Source: DATFLS01 sp964413425
GTDB taxonomy: Bacteria; Fidelibacterota; JAANXI01
NCBI GenBank assembly: GCA_964413425.1
Contig: CAYPST010000055.1
Location: 1-26,581, forward strand
Reading direction: 5' to 3'
Length of the DNA stretch: 26,581 bases
Shown: positions 1 through 9,928 of the stretch, in pieces
Position numbering within the stretch: the first letter of the stretch is position 1
How the letters are laid out: every line of letters begins with the position of its first letter
Notes under the pieces: generated by a model
The model's input: only the letters and a program-made list of their open reading frames with translations
What the model was told of the DNA's origin: nothing
Databases searched by the model: none
Program-made: the position numbers and the translations under genes

Positions 1-16
1 AACATTTTCTTTGTCG

Positions 17-48
17 ATTGAGCGATTTATTTCCATAAATCGCTCAAT
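17..48 (+). terminator. Strong hairpin, probable terminator of an off-window gene
   Basis: A perfect 14-bp inverted repeat (17-30 paired with 35-48) encloses a 4-nt TTCC loop and is followed by TTGGGTTTTTAT. It fits a factor-independent terminator for a plus-strand gene ending before the window. The U-tract is interrupted by GGG, so a dispersed palindrome is also possible. Confidence 0.55.
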
Positions 49-177
49 TTGGGTTTTTATAGATGAGCCAAATGTCAGTTTTGACAGGGCCGCAGCAGAG
101 TAAACTGCTAACAGACGGCTCCGGTAATCGTCCTTCTCCAGTGTCATCCCGAATCCCTGCTCTCAAAGGGGTGCTGT

Positions 178-253
178 CAAGTCGCGATTCTCCCTGCCCT
201 ATATCTGTGATGTGGCTGGCAGGGAGTTATCGGGAAGAGATCTCTACCGAGGC
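178..253 (+). repeat. Copy 1 of a 76-bp dispersed repeat
   Basis: This 76-bp stretch aligns without gaps to the minus strand of 12768-12843 (55 of 76 positions identical by eye). The ends are the most conserved, including GTTATCGGGAAG near the right end, and a 7-bp block in the middle is entirely different. It is preceded by a GTGTCATCCCGAA string of the kind common in dispersed intergenic repeats. The rest of 49-404 shows no convincing gene; two short open frames here have no coding character. Confidence 0.55.
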
Positions 254-404
254 TATACAGGGCTGACTTCATTACGACCTGAGGGGACGCGAGAACATCC
301 AAGACTCACCTATGCTCAACCCGGTTCGATCCTTTTCCGGAGCTTGTATCCTGCATATTTCTTGGTTATACTTTTCATTCAATTAATAAGAAATCGGAAT
401 CGGA

Positions 405-2084
405 ATGCACCTGGGAAAGGAATTTCTTCTACCACTTATAATTATTTTATCAGCATTCCTCATCATCACCGGCTGTCAGGAAGGAGCCACCCCCATGGCT
501 GATGCAGCGAACAGCATCTCAGAAGAACATTATGCCCAACACATAGCGACCCTCTCATCGGATGAATTCGAGGGTCGGAGCCCCTCATCTGCCGGCGAAG
601 ACAAAACACTGACCTATCTCGAAAGCGAATTCAAGGCACTGGGTCTGCAGCCGGGGAATGGTGACAGGTATCTGCAGGAAGTCCCGCTGGTGAAGTTCCG
701 TTCGGATTACGATCCGGCTCTACGAATCCGGGGCAATGAACAGTCCCTCGATTTGACATACAAGGATGCTTTTATGGCTGTCACCCGCCGGATGGTGGCA
801 TCCGTGGCACTGAATCAATCGGAATTGGTATTTGCCGGATATGGAATCATTGCGCCGGAATACGACTGGAACGATTATCAGGACATCGACGTCCGCGGCA
901 AAACGGTGATTGTACTGGTGAACGATCCGGGCTATGCCACCGAAGATGCCGACCTGTTCAACGGCAAAGCGATGACCTACTACGGACGCTGGACGTATAA
1001 GTATGCAGAGGCAGCCCGGCAGGGTGCGGAAGGCGTCATTATCGTCCATGAAACCGGCCCGGCCGGCTATCCCTGGGAAGTGGTACAAAATTCATGGTCC
1101 GGCCCCCAGTTCTACCTGGAGGCAACGGACAAAAATAGGTCACGGGGTGCCATAGAAGGCTGGATCACCACAGAAGCGGCCGAAGAAGTGTTTGCGGCGG
1201 CGGGCTTGAATTTCGAAGAACAAAAACAGAATGCTCTTGAGGAGAATTTCCAGGCAAACGCACTTGGCCTGGATGCTTCATTTTCCATCCGGAATGAGAT
1301 CCGGAACTCCCGGTCACATAATTTTCTGGCTGTGTGGCCGGGGTCGGAGCGTTCCGATGAGTATATTATCTATACCGCTCACTGGGATCATTTCGGTATC
1401 GACAGCACCCGGGAGGGCGATCAGATATTCAACGGCGCCCGGGATAACGCCACCGGAGTGGCGGCACTGCTGGAAATCGCCCGGGCATTCACCCGTCTCC
1501 CGGAGCGGCAGCAACGCTCGATCTTGTTTCTGTCGGTCACCGCCGAAGAACGCGGACTCCTCGGCTCCAAGTATTACGGCACTCACCCGGTCTACCCGTT
1601 AACAAAAACGGTCGCTGCAATCAACATGGATGCCCTGAATATCTGGGGCCGGACCAGAGATGTCACCGTGGTCGGCTACGGCAACTCCGAACTTGACGAG
1701 TACGTTCAGGCGGCCGCAGAAGAGCAGGGCCGCTACGTGCGGCCGGATCCCGAACCGGAAAAGGGCGGCTATTACCGTTCGGATCATTTCAGTTTCGCCA
1801 GGCAGGGCGTCCCGGCACTGGCAGCGGATCATGGAGTGGATCACGTGGAAAAGGGCGAGGACTGGATGCGGGAAGAAATGGATGCATGGATCGAGGACAA
1901 TTACCACAAACCGTCGGATGAATACCGGCCGGACGAGTGGGATCTCTCGGGTGCGCTGGAAGACATTCGCCTGTTGTTCAAAGTCGGGTATCGACTGAGC
2001 CATGAATCCACCTTTCCCAACTGGCGCGAGGGAACGGAGTTCAAAGCCCTGCGCGATTCGGCCATGGCAGAGCTATCAGAATAA
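405..2084 (+). CDS. M28 family zinc peptidase, lipoprotein
   Basis: A 559-aa secreted metallopeptidase of the M28 (aminopeptidase Y/S-like) family, expected to cleave N-terminal residues from peptides outside the cytoplasm. The N-terminus is a lipoprotein signal with lipobox IITGC, placing the lipidated cysteine at residue 24. Residues of about 100-260 resemble the protease-associated insert. The di-zinc site is complete: H326 in TAHWDHFG, D347 in GARDNATG, E381/E382 in TAEERGLLG, D409 in INMDA and H461 in RSDHFSF. It has no close partner: the next gene starts 286 bp downstream and belongs to glucan metabolism. The ribosome binding site before ATG 405 is weak (CGGAATCGGA), but the signal peptide begins right there, which supports this start. 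Exact substrate unknown. Confidence 0.92.
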   Translation: MHLGKEFLLPLIIILSAFLIITGCQEGATPMADAANSISEEHYAQHIATLSSDEFEGRSPSSAGEDKTLTYLESEFKALGLQPGNGDRYLQEVPLVKFRSDYDPALRIRGNEQSLDLTYKDAFMAVTRRMVASVALNQSELVFAGYGIIAPEYDWNDYQDIDVRGKTVIVLVNDPGYATEDADLFNGKAMTYYGRWTYKYAEAARQGAEGVIIVHETGPAGYPWEVVQNSWSGPQFYLEATDKNRSRGAIEGWITTEAAEEVFAAAGLNFEEQKQNALEENFQANALGLDASFSIRNEIRNSRSHNFLAVWPGSERSDEYIIYTAHWDHFGIDSTREGDQIFNGARDNATGVAALLEIARAFTRLPERQQRSILFLSVTAEERGLLGSKYYGTHPVYPLTKTVAAINMDALNIWGRTRDVTVVGYGNSELDEYVQAAAEEQGRYVRPDPEPEKGGYYRSDHFSFARQGVPALAADHGVDHVEKGEDWMREEMDAWIEDNYHKPSDEYRPDEWDLSGALEDIRLLFKVGYRLSHESTFPNWREGTEFKALRDSAMAELSE

Positions 2085-2089
2085 ACCCG

Positions 2090-2119
2090 GGCAGAGAGAG
2101 CCGGGACGGGATCTCTGCC
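2090..2119 (+). terminator. Weak hairpin after the M28 gene
   Basis: An 8-bp inverted repeat (GGCAGAGA at 2090-2097 with TCTCTGCC at 2112-2119) sits 6 bp past the stop codon. There is no U-tract, so termination is only suggested. The remaining stretch to 2370 shows no gene. Confidence 0.3.
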
Positions 2120-2370
2120 GCAGATTTAAATGAATGGCCCGCTGCTGCCTGAGAAGACACTACAATGGCTCTGACTCTTCCCGAACCTCCCATCACACCC
2201 TTGTTTGAACTTCTTTCACAAAAAACATACCTTTATGCCAAACAAAAATCGTGAAAATCAGGATACCTGCAGCGTGCCTTTTGATACAAACACAGGTTTC
2301 AGATTTCAAATCGGTTACTCTCTTTCTTTAAAACAGTTATCCCTCATTGCATATAAGGATCGAACCCATT

Positions 2371-4353
2371 ATGACTGAACACGGCAGACAACGAGTCATT
2401 ATTGAAAATGTGGTTCCCGAAATTGACAACGGTGCATTTCCCATTAAACGTGTGGAAGGCGAAACTGTCCAGGTACAGGCGGATATTTTCGCTGACGGAC
2501 ACGATCAGATCACCGCCGTGCTTTGCTATCAGCGGACGAATGAGCAGGACTGGCATGAGCTGCCCATGACCATTCTGGTCAACGATCGCTGGTCCGGTGA
2601 ATTCAGCGTGGAATCCGTGGGCAGATACCGGTATACCATCGCTGCCTGGATCGATCACCTGACAACCTGGCAGCAGGATCTCAAGAAAAAATTTGACGCG
2701 GGACAGGATGTGACCGTGGATCTCCGCATCGGCGCGCAGCTCCTAACAGAAGCCGCCATCCGCGCTTCCGGTGAAGATGCGGATGTGCTCACCGGTTGGA
2801 GTGATCAATTGAACTCCCCGAATTCGCAATCGGAGGCGGTCTCGCTGGCTCTGAGCGACAAGTTGACCTTGCTCACGCAGCAATATCCGGACCGCACTCT
2901 GGAAACAGGATATGATAAAGAACTGCTGGTGACCGTTGACCGGAAGAAGGCGCTGTTCAGCACCTGGTATGAATTTTTTCCCAGATCAGCAGGTGAAGGA
3001 ACGAAACACGGCACTTTCCGGGATGCGGAAAATCTGCTTCCGGAAATCGCCGACATGGGATTCGACATTGTCTATCTCCCGCCCATCCATCCGATAGGAG
3101 AAACCAACCGCAAGGGCAAAAACAATTCGGTGGCTGCCGAACCCGGTGATCCCGGCAGCCCCTGGGCTATCGGATCCGAACGCGGAGGCCACAAAGCGAT
3201 CCATCCGGAGCTGGGCGAGAGGAAAGACTTTGAGCGCTTTCTATCCAAGGCACAGGAGCTGGGAATTGATGTAGCCATGGACATTGCATTTCAGTGTTCA
3301 CCGGATCATCCGTATGTGGCTGAGCATCCGGAATGGTTCCGCTGGCGGCCGGATGGTTCCGTACAGTTTGCCGAAAATCCGCCTAAAAAATACGAGGATA
3401 TTTTACCGATCAACTTCGAAACCGCTGACTGGGAGCATCTCTGGGAAGAATTGCAGAGCATCTTTGAGTATTGGATTGAACATGGAGTGCAGGTGTTCCG
3501 GGTGGATAATCCGCACACCAAGCCTTTTCCCTTCTGGCAGAAAGTGATTGGGGAATTGAAAGCCCGATATCCGGAATTGATCTTCCTTTCGGAAGCGTTC
3601 ACCCGGCCGAAGATCATGTACCGGCTGGCCAAGCTGGGATTCACCCAATCGTATACCTATTTCACGTGGCGGAACACCAGGCGGGAGTTCATCGATTATA
3701 TGACCGAACTCTATCAGTCCGGGGTTCGCGAGTTTTTCCGGCCGAATTTCTGGCCGAATACACCGGACATCCTGCCGGAGAGCCTTCAGTACGGTGGCAG
3801 GCCGGCTTTCATTATCCGGTTGATACTGGCGGCGACCCTCTCGTCCAATTACGGCATTTACGGTCCGGCGTACGAGCTCTGCGTAAACGAAGCCCTGGAG
3901 GGCAAGGAGGAATACAGGAATTCCGAGAAGTACGAAATCAAAGATTGGGATCGCAATCAATCGGGAAATATCAAAGATCTCATCAGCCGGGTCAACGCGA
4001 TCCGGCGGGAAAATCCGGCCCTCCGGCAGAACTGGAATTTGCAGTTCTATCGGGTGGATAACGAACATATCCTGTGCTACGGCAAAGTGACTAATGACCT
4101 GTCCAATATGATATTTGTCGCAGTGAACCTTGATCCGTATCATGCCAGAGAAGGGAAGGTCTGGCTGCCTCTGAATGATTTGCAGATCCCGGAAGATCAG
4201 GCCTACCTGATGCACGAGCTCCTCAGCGATGAAAAATTCATCTGGCAGGGAGAAGATAATTTCATTGAATTAGACCCTGCGGAATCTCCGGCCAAAATAT
4301 TCAGCATCCGTCGCCGATTGCGCCGTGAGAACGACTTCGACTATTTCATGTGA
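2371..4353 (+). CDS. glgE: Alpha-1,4-glucan:maltose-1-phosphate maltosyltransferase (GlgE)
   Basis: GlgE transfers maltose from maltose-1-phosphate to the non-reducing end of alpha-1,4-glucan, the committed polymerisation step of the trehalose-to-glucan route. The protein is about 660 aa, normal for the family. It has an N-terminal beta-sandwich domain (about residues 15-130), then a GH13 barrel beginning near FSTWYEFFPRS and carrying YLPPIHPIG. The catalytic nucleophile is the Asp in FRVDNPHTKP (about D379) and the acid/base is the Glu in FLSEAFTRP (about E408); a C-terminal beta domain follows. I chose ATG 2371 because AAGGA (2355-2359) lies 11 bases upstream; an in-frame TTG at 2347 has no such site. 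The trehalose synthase-kinase gene that makes its substrate follows 21 bp downstream, so the two are almost certainly co-transcribed. Confidence 0.95.
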   Translation: MTEHGRQRVIIENVVPEIDNGAFPIKRVEGETVQVQADIFADGHDQITAVLCYQRTNEQDWHELPMTILVNDRWSGEFSVESVGRYRYTIAAWIDHLTTWQQDLKKKFDAGQDVTVDLRIGAQLLTEAAIRASGEDADVLTGWSDQLNSPNSQSEAVSLALSDKLTLLTQQYPDRTLETGYDKELLVTVDRKKALFSTWYEFFPRSAGEGTKHGTFRDAENLLPEIADMGFDIVYLPPIHPIGETNRKGKNNSVAAEPGDPGSPWAIGSERGGHKAIHPELGERKDFERFLSKAQELGIDVAMDIAFQCSPDHPYVAEHPEWFRWRPDGSVQFAENPPKKYEDILPINFETADWEHLWEELQSIFEYWIEHGVQVFRVDNPHTKPFPFWQKVIGELKARYPELIFLSEAFTRPKIMYRLAKLGFTQSYTYFTWRNTRREFIDYMTELYQSGVREFFRPNFWPNTPDILPESLQYGGRPAFIIRLILAATLSSNYGIYGPAYELCVNEALEGKEEYRNSEKYEIKDWDRNQSGNIKDLISRVNAIRRENPALRQNWNLQFYRVDNEHILCYGKVTNDLSNMIFVAVNLDPYHAREGKVWLPLNDLQIPEDQAYLMHELLSDEKFIWQGEDNFIELDPAESPAKIFSIRRRLRRENDFDYFM

Positions 4354-4374
4354 CCCCAAGGAAAGAAGCGACCT

Positions 4375-7300
4375 ATGGCTCCGAAAGATCTCAGTGAGAA
4401 CGATTCATTGTGGTACAAAGATGCCATCATTTACCAGCTGCACCTGAAGTCTTTTTATGACAGCAATGGAGACGGTATCGGTGACTTTGTCGGTCTCCTG
4501 CAGAAGATGGATTATCTGGAGGGCCTCGGGATTACGGCAGTCTGGATTTTGCCGTTCTATCCGTCGCCGCTTCGGGATGACGGATATGATATCGCCGATT
4601 ACTATGATGTCCATCCGGATTACGGAACGCTCGATGATTTCAAACGATGTCTGGACGAGGCGCATGCCCGGGATATCCGGGTGATTACCGAGCTGGTCAT
4701 CAACCATACCTCCGACCAGCATCCCTGGTTTCAGCGGGCCCGCAGGGCCAAACCTGGTTCCGAAGAACGAGACTTCTACGTCTGGAGTGAGACGCCGCAG
4801 AAATATGAGGATGCCCGAATCATCTTCCAGGACTTCGAACATTCCAACTGGTCCTGGGATCCGGTAGCAAACGCGTACTACTGGCATCGATTCTATGCAC
4901 ATCAACCGGACCTGAATTTTGATAATCTTAGGGTGCAGGAAGAAATCTTCAAGGTCATGGAATTCTGGTTCGATATGGGCGTGGACGGCATGCGGCTGGA
5001 CGCCGTCCCCTATTTGTTCGAGCGGGAAGGCACCAATTGCGAAAACCTGCCGGAGACCCATAATTTTCTGAAGAAACTCCGCAAACACATTGACGCCAAA
5101 TTCGATGATAAAATGCTGCTGGCGGAGGCGAACCAGTGGCCGGAAGATGCTGCGGAATACCTCGGAGATGGCGATGAATGCCACATGGCCTTCCATTTCC
5201 CGGTGATGCCCCGGCTGTTCATGGCGCTCCGGATGGAAGACCGCTTCCCCATCATCGATATTCTGGATCAAACGCCGCAAATTCCCGAGAACTGCCAGTG
5301 GGCGATGTTTCTCAGGAACCACGACGAACTCACCCTCGAAATGGTCACCGACGAAGAACGGGACTACATGCACCGGGTCTATGCGCAGGATGCGCGTGCC
5401 CGCATCAATCTGGGTATCCGGCGCCGGCTGGCCCCGTTGCTCAATAACAGCGAAAAGAAAATCGAATTGATGCAGATCCTGCTCTTCTCGCTCATCGGGA
5501 CTCCCATCATTTACTATGGGGACGAAATCGGAATGGGAGATAATTATTATCTCGGGGACAGAGATGGGGTGCGCACCCCCATGCAGTGGAGCGCGGACCG
5601 GAATGCCGGCTTCTCCAGGGCCAATCCCCAGCAGCTCTATTTACCGGTGGTGATTGATCCGGAGTATCATTTCGAATCCCGGAATGTGGAAAACCAGGAG
5701 CGGAACCTCTCTTCCCTGCTCTGGTGGATGAAACGGGTCATCACCATGCGTAAACGCTTCAAGGCGTTCAGTCGCGGCGATATCAAATTTTTGCATCCCG
5801 ACAACCCGAAAATACTGGCCTTTATTCGCGAATACGAAGACGAGCATATTCTGGTGATTGTCAACCTGTCCAGATTTACCCAGGTGGCTGAATTGCACCT
5901 GGAGGAATATGCAGGCTACATCCCGGAGGAAGTGTTCAGTCAGAATACATTTCCCCGCATCGAAGACGAACCCTATTTGTTCACCTTCGGACCCCACACT
6001 CACTTCTGGCTGCGTCTGGAGGCGGAAGAGGAAGAAGCCGAAATTGTGGAAGAATATCCGTCGCTCAGGGTGAAGCAAGAGTGGCCGGCGATTCTTACCT
6101 CTCGCTCTCAGGCAAAATTCCAGAGAGAAGTCCTCCCAAAATATTTACAGAGGTGTCGATGGTTCGGTGGGAAAGCCAAAGGGATTCAAAGTGCCCGGAT
6201 TCGTGAAAAAATTCACTTTCCGGGCGATGGTGACTCGCCGATTCTCCTGCTCCTGGAGGTACACTACGCCGGCAGCACTCCGGACACCTACAGTCTTTTT
6301 GTTTCCTTTGCATCTCAGGTGGAAGCAGGGAGAATTATGGAACATGACCCGGAGAGTGTAATCGCCAGCCTGCAGGTCGATGAGGAGGAGGGTATCCTCT
6401 ACGACAGTCTGTACAGTGATACTTTTCGAACTCGTCTCCTGGGGATGATCCGATCGCAGGAATCGCTCAGTACCAATGACGGAAGGGTGGTTGCTCACCG
6501 GGGACATGGATTTACCAGTGCCATACAATTCGAGGAGCCCGCAACCACCCTCCGATCCGATATCTTAAAAGCGGAGCAGAGCAACTCCTCTGTTCTCTAT
6601 GATGAGTATTATTTCTTAAAAATGTATCGGCAGGTGGAAGAGGGCATCAATCCGGATGCGGAACTCATTCAATTCTTCTCGGAAGAAACGGAGTTCCGGA
6701 ATGTGCCGGAATTCGCCGGCAGTCTGGAGTATCGGAAACCCGATTCTCCGCCCAGAGTGCTGGGACTGCTGCAGGGGTTCGTCCCCAATGAAGGTGACGC
6801 CTGGAGCATCACCATGGATCTGGTCGGGCGGTACTTTGAGCGGTTGCTTTCGCGCAAACCGGATGAAGAAGCAGTGGAATTTCCGCCGTCTTCGCTGCTG
6901 GATATCGATTTCGCAACGGTACCTCCCCTGATGCAGGACATCATCGGGAGTCCGTATCTGGAAAAAGTCCGCCTGCTCGGCCAGCGCACCGGAGAAATGC
7001 ACCTGGCACTGGCTTCTTCCGACAAGTCTGCCTTCAAACCGGAAGCCTTCTCGAAGCTGTATCAGAGAGCACTGTACCAATCTCTGCGGAGTAATGCATT
7101 GCGGGAGCTGCAGAGTATTGAGCGATCCTCCGGGAAGCTGGCTGCGGAAGAACGGGCACTGCTGCAGGATATCCTGAACCGCCGCCCGGAGATTCTGGAT
7201 CAATTCGGGCGCGTGTCCCGGGACAAAATGAACGCTTCGAAAATCCGCATCCACGGCGATTATCATCTGGGACAGGTGCTATATACCGGCAAAGATTTCA

Positions 7301-7707
7301 TCATCATCGATTTCGAGGGCGAACCCAGCCGGGCCCCCAGTGAGCGCCGGTTGAAGTATTCCGCCTTGCGGGATGTGGCCGGTATGGTGCGCTCCTTCCA
7401 TTATGCCGTATACAACGGCTTGTTTCATCATGCCATGGTGCGACCGGAAGATAAAGACTATCTGATAAAGTGGGTGGAACCCTGGTATCAATATGTCAGC
7501 GGAATTTATATAACCGAGTACCTGAATACGGTAGCCGGCGCCCAGTTTATCCCGGATGAAAGGGACCACATCATAATCCTGCTGAAGGCCTTTCTGCTGG
7601 ATAAAGCTATCTATGAATTAGGCTACGAGTTAAATAACCGGCCTGACTGGGTCATCATCCCGCTGAATGGTATCAAGACAATTTTAACCGAAGCGTTGGA
7701 AGAATAA
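4375..7707 (+). CDS. treS: Trehalose synthase-maltokinase fusion (TreS-Mak)
   Basis: A 1110-aa bifunctional enzyme. Residues 1 to about 560 are a GH13 maltose alpha-D-glucosyltransferase that interconverts trehalose and maltose: IIYQLHLKSFYDSNGDG at the start, nucleophile D209 in GMRLDAVPYL, acid/base E251 in LLAEANQW, and D317 in FLRNHDEL. From about residue 590 a maltokinase follows, with the cap motif RCRWFGGKAKG and the kinase core HGDYHLGQV (H960, D962) and IIDFEGEP (D979). Its product, maltose-1-phosphate, is the GlgE substrate. The gene lies 21 bp after glgE with a good ribosome binding site (AAGGAAAG before ATG). Both halves look intact. The fused form is known in many bacteria; a branching enzyme is not present in this window. 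Confidence 0.96.
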   Translation: MAPKDLSENDSLWYKDAIIYQLHLKSFYDSNGDGIGDFVGLLQKMDYLEGLGITAVWILPFYPSPLRDDGYDIADYYDVHPDYGTLDDFKRCLDEAHARDIRVITELVINHTSDQHPWFQRARRAKPGSEERDFYVWSETPQKYEDARIIFQDFEHSNWSWDPVANAYYWHRFYAHQPDLNFDNLRVQEEIFKVMEFWFDMGVDGMRLDAVPYLFEREGTNCENLPETHNFLKKLRKHIDAKFDDKMLLAEANQWPEDAAEYLGDGDECHMAFHFPVMPRLFMALRMEDRFPIIDILDQTPQIPENCQWAMFLRNHDELTLEMVTDEERDYMHRVYAQDARARINLGIRRRLAPLLNNSEKKIELMQILLFSLIGTPIIYYGDEIGMGDNYYLGDRDGVRTPMQWSADRNAGFSRANPQQLYLPVVIDPEYHFESRNVENQERNLSSLLWWMKRVITMRKRFKAFSRGDIKFLHPDNPKILAFIREYEDEHILVIVNLSRFTQVAELHLEEYAGYIPEEVFSQNTFPRIEDEPYLFTFGPHTHFWLRLEAEEEEAEIVEEYPSLRVKQEWPAILTSRSQAKFQREVLPKYLQRCRWFGGKAKGIQSARIREKIHFPGDGDSPILLLLEVHYAGSTPDTYSLFVSFASQVEAGRIMEHDPESVIASLQVDEEEGILYDSLYSDTFRTRLLGMIRSQESLSTNDGRVVAHRGHGFTSAIQFEEPATTLRSDILKAEQSNSSVLYDEYYFLKMYRQVEEGINPDAELIQFFSEETEFRNVPEFAGSLEYRKPDSPPRVLGLLQGFVPNEGDAWSITMDLVGRYFERLLSRKPDEEAVEFPPSSLLDIDFATVPPLMQDIIGSPYLEKVRLLGQRTGEMHLALASSDKSAFKPEAFSKLYQRALYQSLRSNALRELQSIERSSGKLAAEERALLQDILNRRPEILDQFGRVSRDKMNASKIRIHGDYHLGQVLYTGKDFIIIDFEGEPSRAPSERRLKYSALRDVAGMVRSFHYAVYNGLFHHAMVRPEDKDYLIKWVEPWYQYVSGIYITEYLNTVAGAQFIPDERDHIIILLKAFLLDKAIYELGYELNNRPDWVIIPLNGIKTILTEALEE

Positions 7708-7904
7708 AAAGCCAGGTCCGGGCTCCGTTCTCCCCACTGTCATCCCCTGATCCCCGGTTTCTCTGGGGTGCCGCCGGCCCCCCCCGGAATGACATTGTAC
7801 ATACTTTAATTTAAAACGGAACCCCATTATCTCGTGTGAACATTTGGTTCCGATCCTCACACACCTTGCTTCTGCATCAAGGAAAACCAGGCTGCCACTT
7901 CCGC

Positions 7905-9215
7905 TTATCGTAATGCATATTGAAGCCCGATGGTATAGACTGTCGATGACTTCCGGTACTCTTCTTTGAGCGATGCTATGTCTGCGTCGTTCGATCCCTC
8001 TTCATAGGATGTATTAGAAATACCTGCTGTCAGCGCTAATTCCGGATTGAGGGAATACCGGGCACCGATTCCCAGGCTGGTGGCATCCAGATGGTACTCC
8101 AGGTCGCTCTGATATGCTTTCGTCACTCCCGACTCGGATCGCAGAATCCCGCCGCTCATCAGGAACCCGTTAGTTACCTGGTACTCCAGTCCGAGCCCGT
8201 ATTCACTGCCGTTATCCACATACACCTGGCGTCCGTCCCAGTCGACATCCTCATTGAAAAAATAAGTGAAACTGGCCTGTGCTGCCAGCCGGGGAAGAAG
8301 CTGGTATCCGACTCCCAGGGCGAAGGTGGCGGGGATATCCGCGCCTGTTTTGGCTCCGTCAGGAAACATTCCCCCGTCCACCAAGGCTCCGGTATCATCC
8401 TTCTCGGTGTCATTTTCCACTTCCAGTTTCGTGATAAATTCATACCGGACGCTAACGTTCAGGATTTCTGTGGGAGTAAAATTGGCGCCCAGAATGCCGG
8501 TATATCCGATGCCGGTCTGCACCGCATCCACTTCGATGTCCTGGATCACGCCGGTGATATCGCCATTGGTAGCGGATAAGATAACGTTCTCCAGAGAACC
8601 CTTATAGGTGTTTCTGGCGGATACCATTCTGGCACCGGCCGAGACCGCGAAATTATCTGAGACAGCATATCCCACATTCACCTGTCCTCCTAAATAGATG
8701 GACGACCCGGTGAAACCGGCGTCCATGGAATATCCGGTAATGGTTCCATAGTCTGTGAGGGCCGGATTTATCACACCTGCGGGCAGTCCCACCAAACTGG
8801 CCACCGGGAATTCAAACGAAGGCAACCCGTCCGGGTATTCGGCACTGCCTCCGCCTCCGATGGGAGTCAGGCCGGCGGACAGCGCCACCCTCCCTGTTTT
8901 ATAGAGAAGATACCCATTCGGATAGAAGGGCACTGTGGTCTCTCCGGTAAATTTCGGGTAATTAAAGTTTGGATAATGCGTGATGACTTCCCGCTGCTGG
9001 AAAATAATCTGGTTGCTCAGATACAGATGGAAACCAGCTTCCTGATGAAGAAGCCCTGCCGGATTGTAATAGGCGCCGTCCATATCCATGGAAGCGTTGC
9101 GATTCAGCATACGAATAAATTCGGCGCTCTGATTGGTATTGGTGACAATACCTCCGGCAAATACTGTGGAACAGAAGACCAAAACTGCAATGAGTACGCC
9201 TGAGACTTGTCTCAT
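7905..9215 (-). CDS. OmpP1/FadL/TodX family outer membrane transporter
   Basis: A 436-aa predicted beta-barrel of the OmpP1/FadL group, whose members move hydrophobic compounds such as long-chain fatty acids across the outer membrane. A signal peptide (about residues 1-20, ending STVFA) precedes the mature protein. The family's early motif is visible: a GAYYNPAGL string near residues 47-55, following SMDMD. The rest alternates short hydrophobic and aromatic strands and ends in an aromatic-rich strand (TIGLQYALR), as expected for a barrel, although the last residue is Arg rather than Phe or Trp. AGGAG stands 8 bases before the ATG. A small lipoprotein gene lies 98 bp upstream on the same strand and may share a transcript. 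The substrate cannot be told from sequence. Confidence 0.85.
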   Translation of the reverse strand: MRQVSGVLIAVLVFCSTVFAGGIVTNTNQSAEFIRMLNRNASMDMDGAYYNPAGLLHQEAGFHLYLSNQIIFQQREVITHYPNFNYPKFTGETTVPFYPNGYLLYKTGRVALSAGLTPIGGGGSAEYPDGLPSFEFPVASLVGLPAGVINPALTDYGTITGYSMDAGFTGSSIYLGGQVNVGYAVSDNFAVSAGARMVSARNTYKGSLENVILSATNGDITGVIQDIEVDAVQTGIGYTGILGANFTPTEILNVSVRYEFITKLEVENDTEKDDTGALVDGGMFPDGAKTGADIPATFALGVGYQLLPRLAAQASFTYFFNEDVDWDGRQVYVDNGSEYGLGLEYQVTNGFLMSGGILRSESGVTKAYQSDLEYHLDATSLGIGARYSLNPELALTAGISNTSYEEGSNDADIASLKEEYRKSSTVYTIGLQYALR

Positions 9216-9313
9216 GCCTTTTCTCCTGACGAGTGTTCACTCGCCGGTTTGTGGTTAATTGCCGCTGTATTTATCTGGTGGAGCGGACGTTGTCCGTTGC
9301 CAGAGATGCTTTC

Positions 9314-9928
9314 CTATTGTTTCGAAAATTGTAAGGTCGTGGCCGTGGAATCATACACAAAGAGCTCGAGGTAGTCATCCGGTTTCTGATCATTGTTTGT
9401 ATCAACCGGAAAATAGACGGTATCCAGTCCGGCCTGCGCATAGTAGAGCGAGATTGTTGCCGGATTCTCCGGATTATTCACAGAAAGTGCACCTGAAAGA
9501 GAATAAAAGGTGCCCTCCAGTGTGAACCCGGTGAGGTTTTCGGTCGCCGACCAGGTTCCCTGATCAGTCAGTTCAATCGTCCTGGGTAGGACCCCAAGCG
9601 TATCGCTGGCCACCGGCAGGCTTCCGGTCAGGGAGAAGGAATTATCCGTGTTCAAATCCACTGAGAAAGAAACACCCAACTGCTGAAAGTCGTCCCAGGT
9701 GAGAGTGGTGTCCACCACTGTTGCGCCCTCGGGGAGGTTTATCAGAAGATACTCCTCGGCCGTCTTTATTACAATGGTTTGTTCCAGGTCCGTGAGTTCC
9801 CAGACTCCGGCCAGCGGATGCACTTCCGGCTCAGTGGTCCCCTCATCACAGGCACGGATCCAGAACAAAGCGAGGAGACAAACAATACCTGCGGATCGTA
9901 TATATCGTATATAATGATAATGTTGCAT
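9314..9928 (-). CDS. Hypothetical lipoprotein, lipocalin-like beta-rich
   Basis: A protein of about 204 aa with an N-terminal hydrophobic segment ending in IRAC, an imperfect lipobox, suggesting a lipid-anchored envelope protein. The mature part starts with HPLAGVWELTDLEQ and is rich in short beta strands (TWSATENLTGFTLEGTFYS), resembling small lipocalin-like or META-type lipoproteins. This fold guess is inference. The frame stays open further upstream to 10096, but the best ribosome binding site (AGGAG, 7 bases from ATG 9928) and the start of the hydrophobic segment both point to 9928. It precedes the FadL-like porin on the same strand, so an envelope role shared with that porin is possible. 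Confidence 0.7.
   Translation of the reverse strand: MQHYHYIRYIRSAGIVCLLALFWIRACDEGTTEPEVHPLAGVWELTDLEQTIVIKTAEEYLLINLPEGATVVDTTLTWDDFQQLGVSFSVDLNTDNSFSLTGSLPVASDTLGVLPRTIELTDQGTWSATENLTGFTLEGTFYSLSGALSVNNPENPATISLYYAQAGLDTVYFPVDTNNDQKPDDYLELFVYDSTATTLQFSKQ

Noticed and set aside
63..502. Two short plus-strand open frames before the M28 gene
   Set aside because: They overlap the 76-bp dispersed repeat, lack start signals, and the second runs into the M28 gene in another frame.
5566..5581. Palindrome GGGGTGCGCACCCC
   Set aside because: It lies inside the treS coding region, where it encodes conserved residues (GVRTPMQW); most likely chance.
7731..7799. TGTCATCCCC...GGAATGACA as a terminator
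   Set aside because: The arms are short and imperfect and there is no U-tract; it looks more like a worn dispersed repeat than a terminator for treS.
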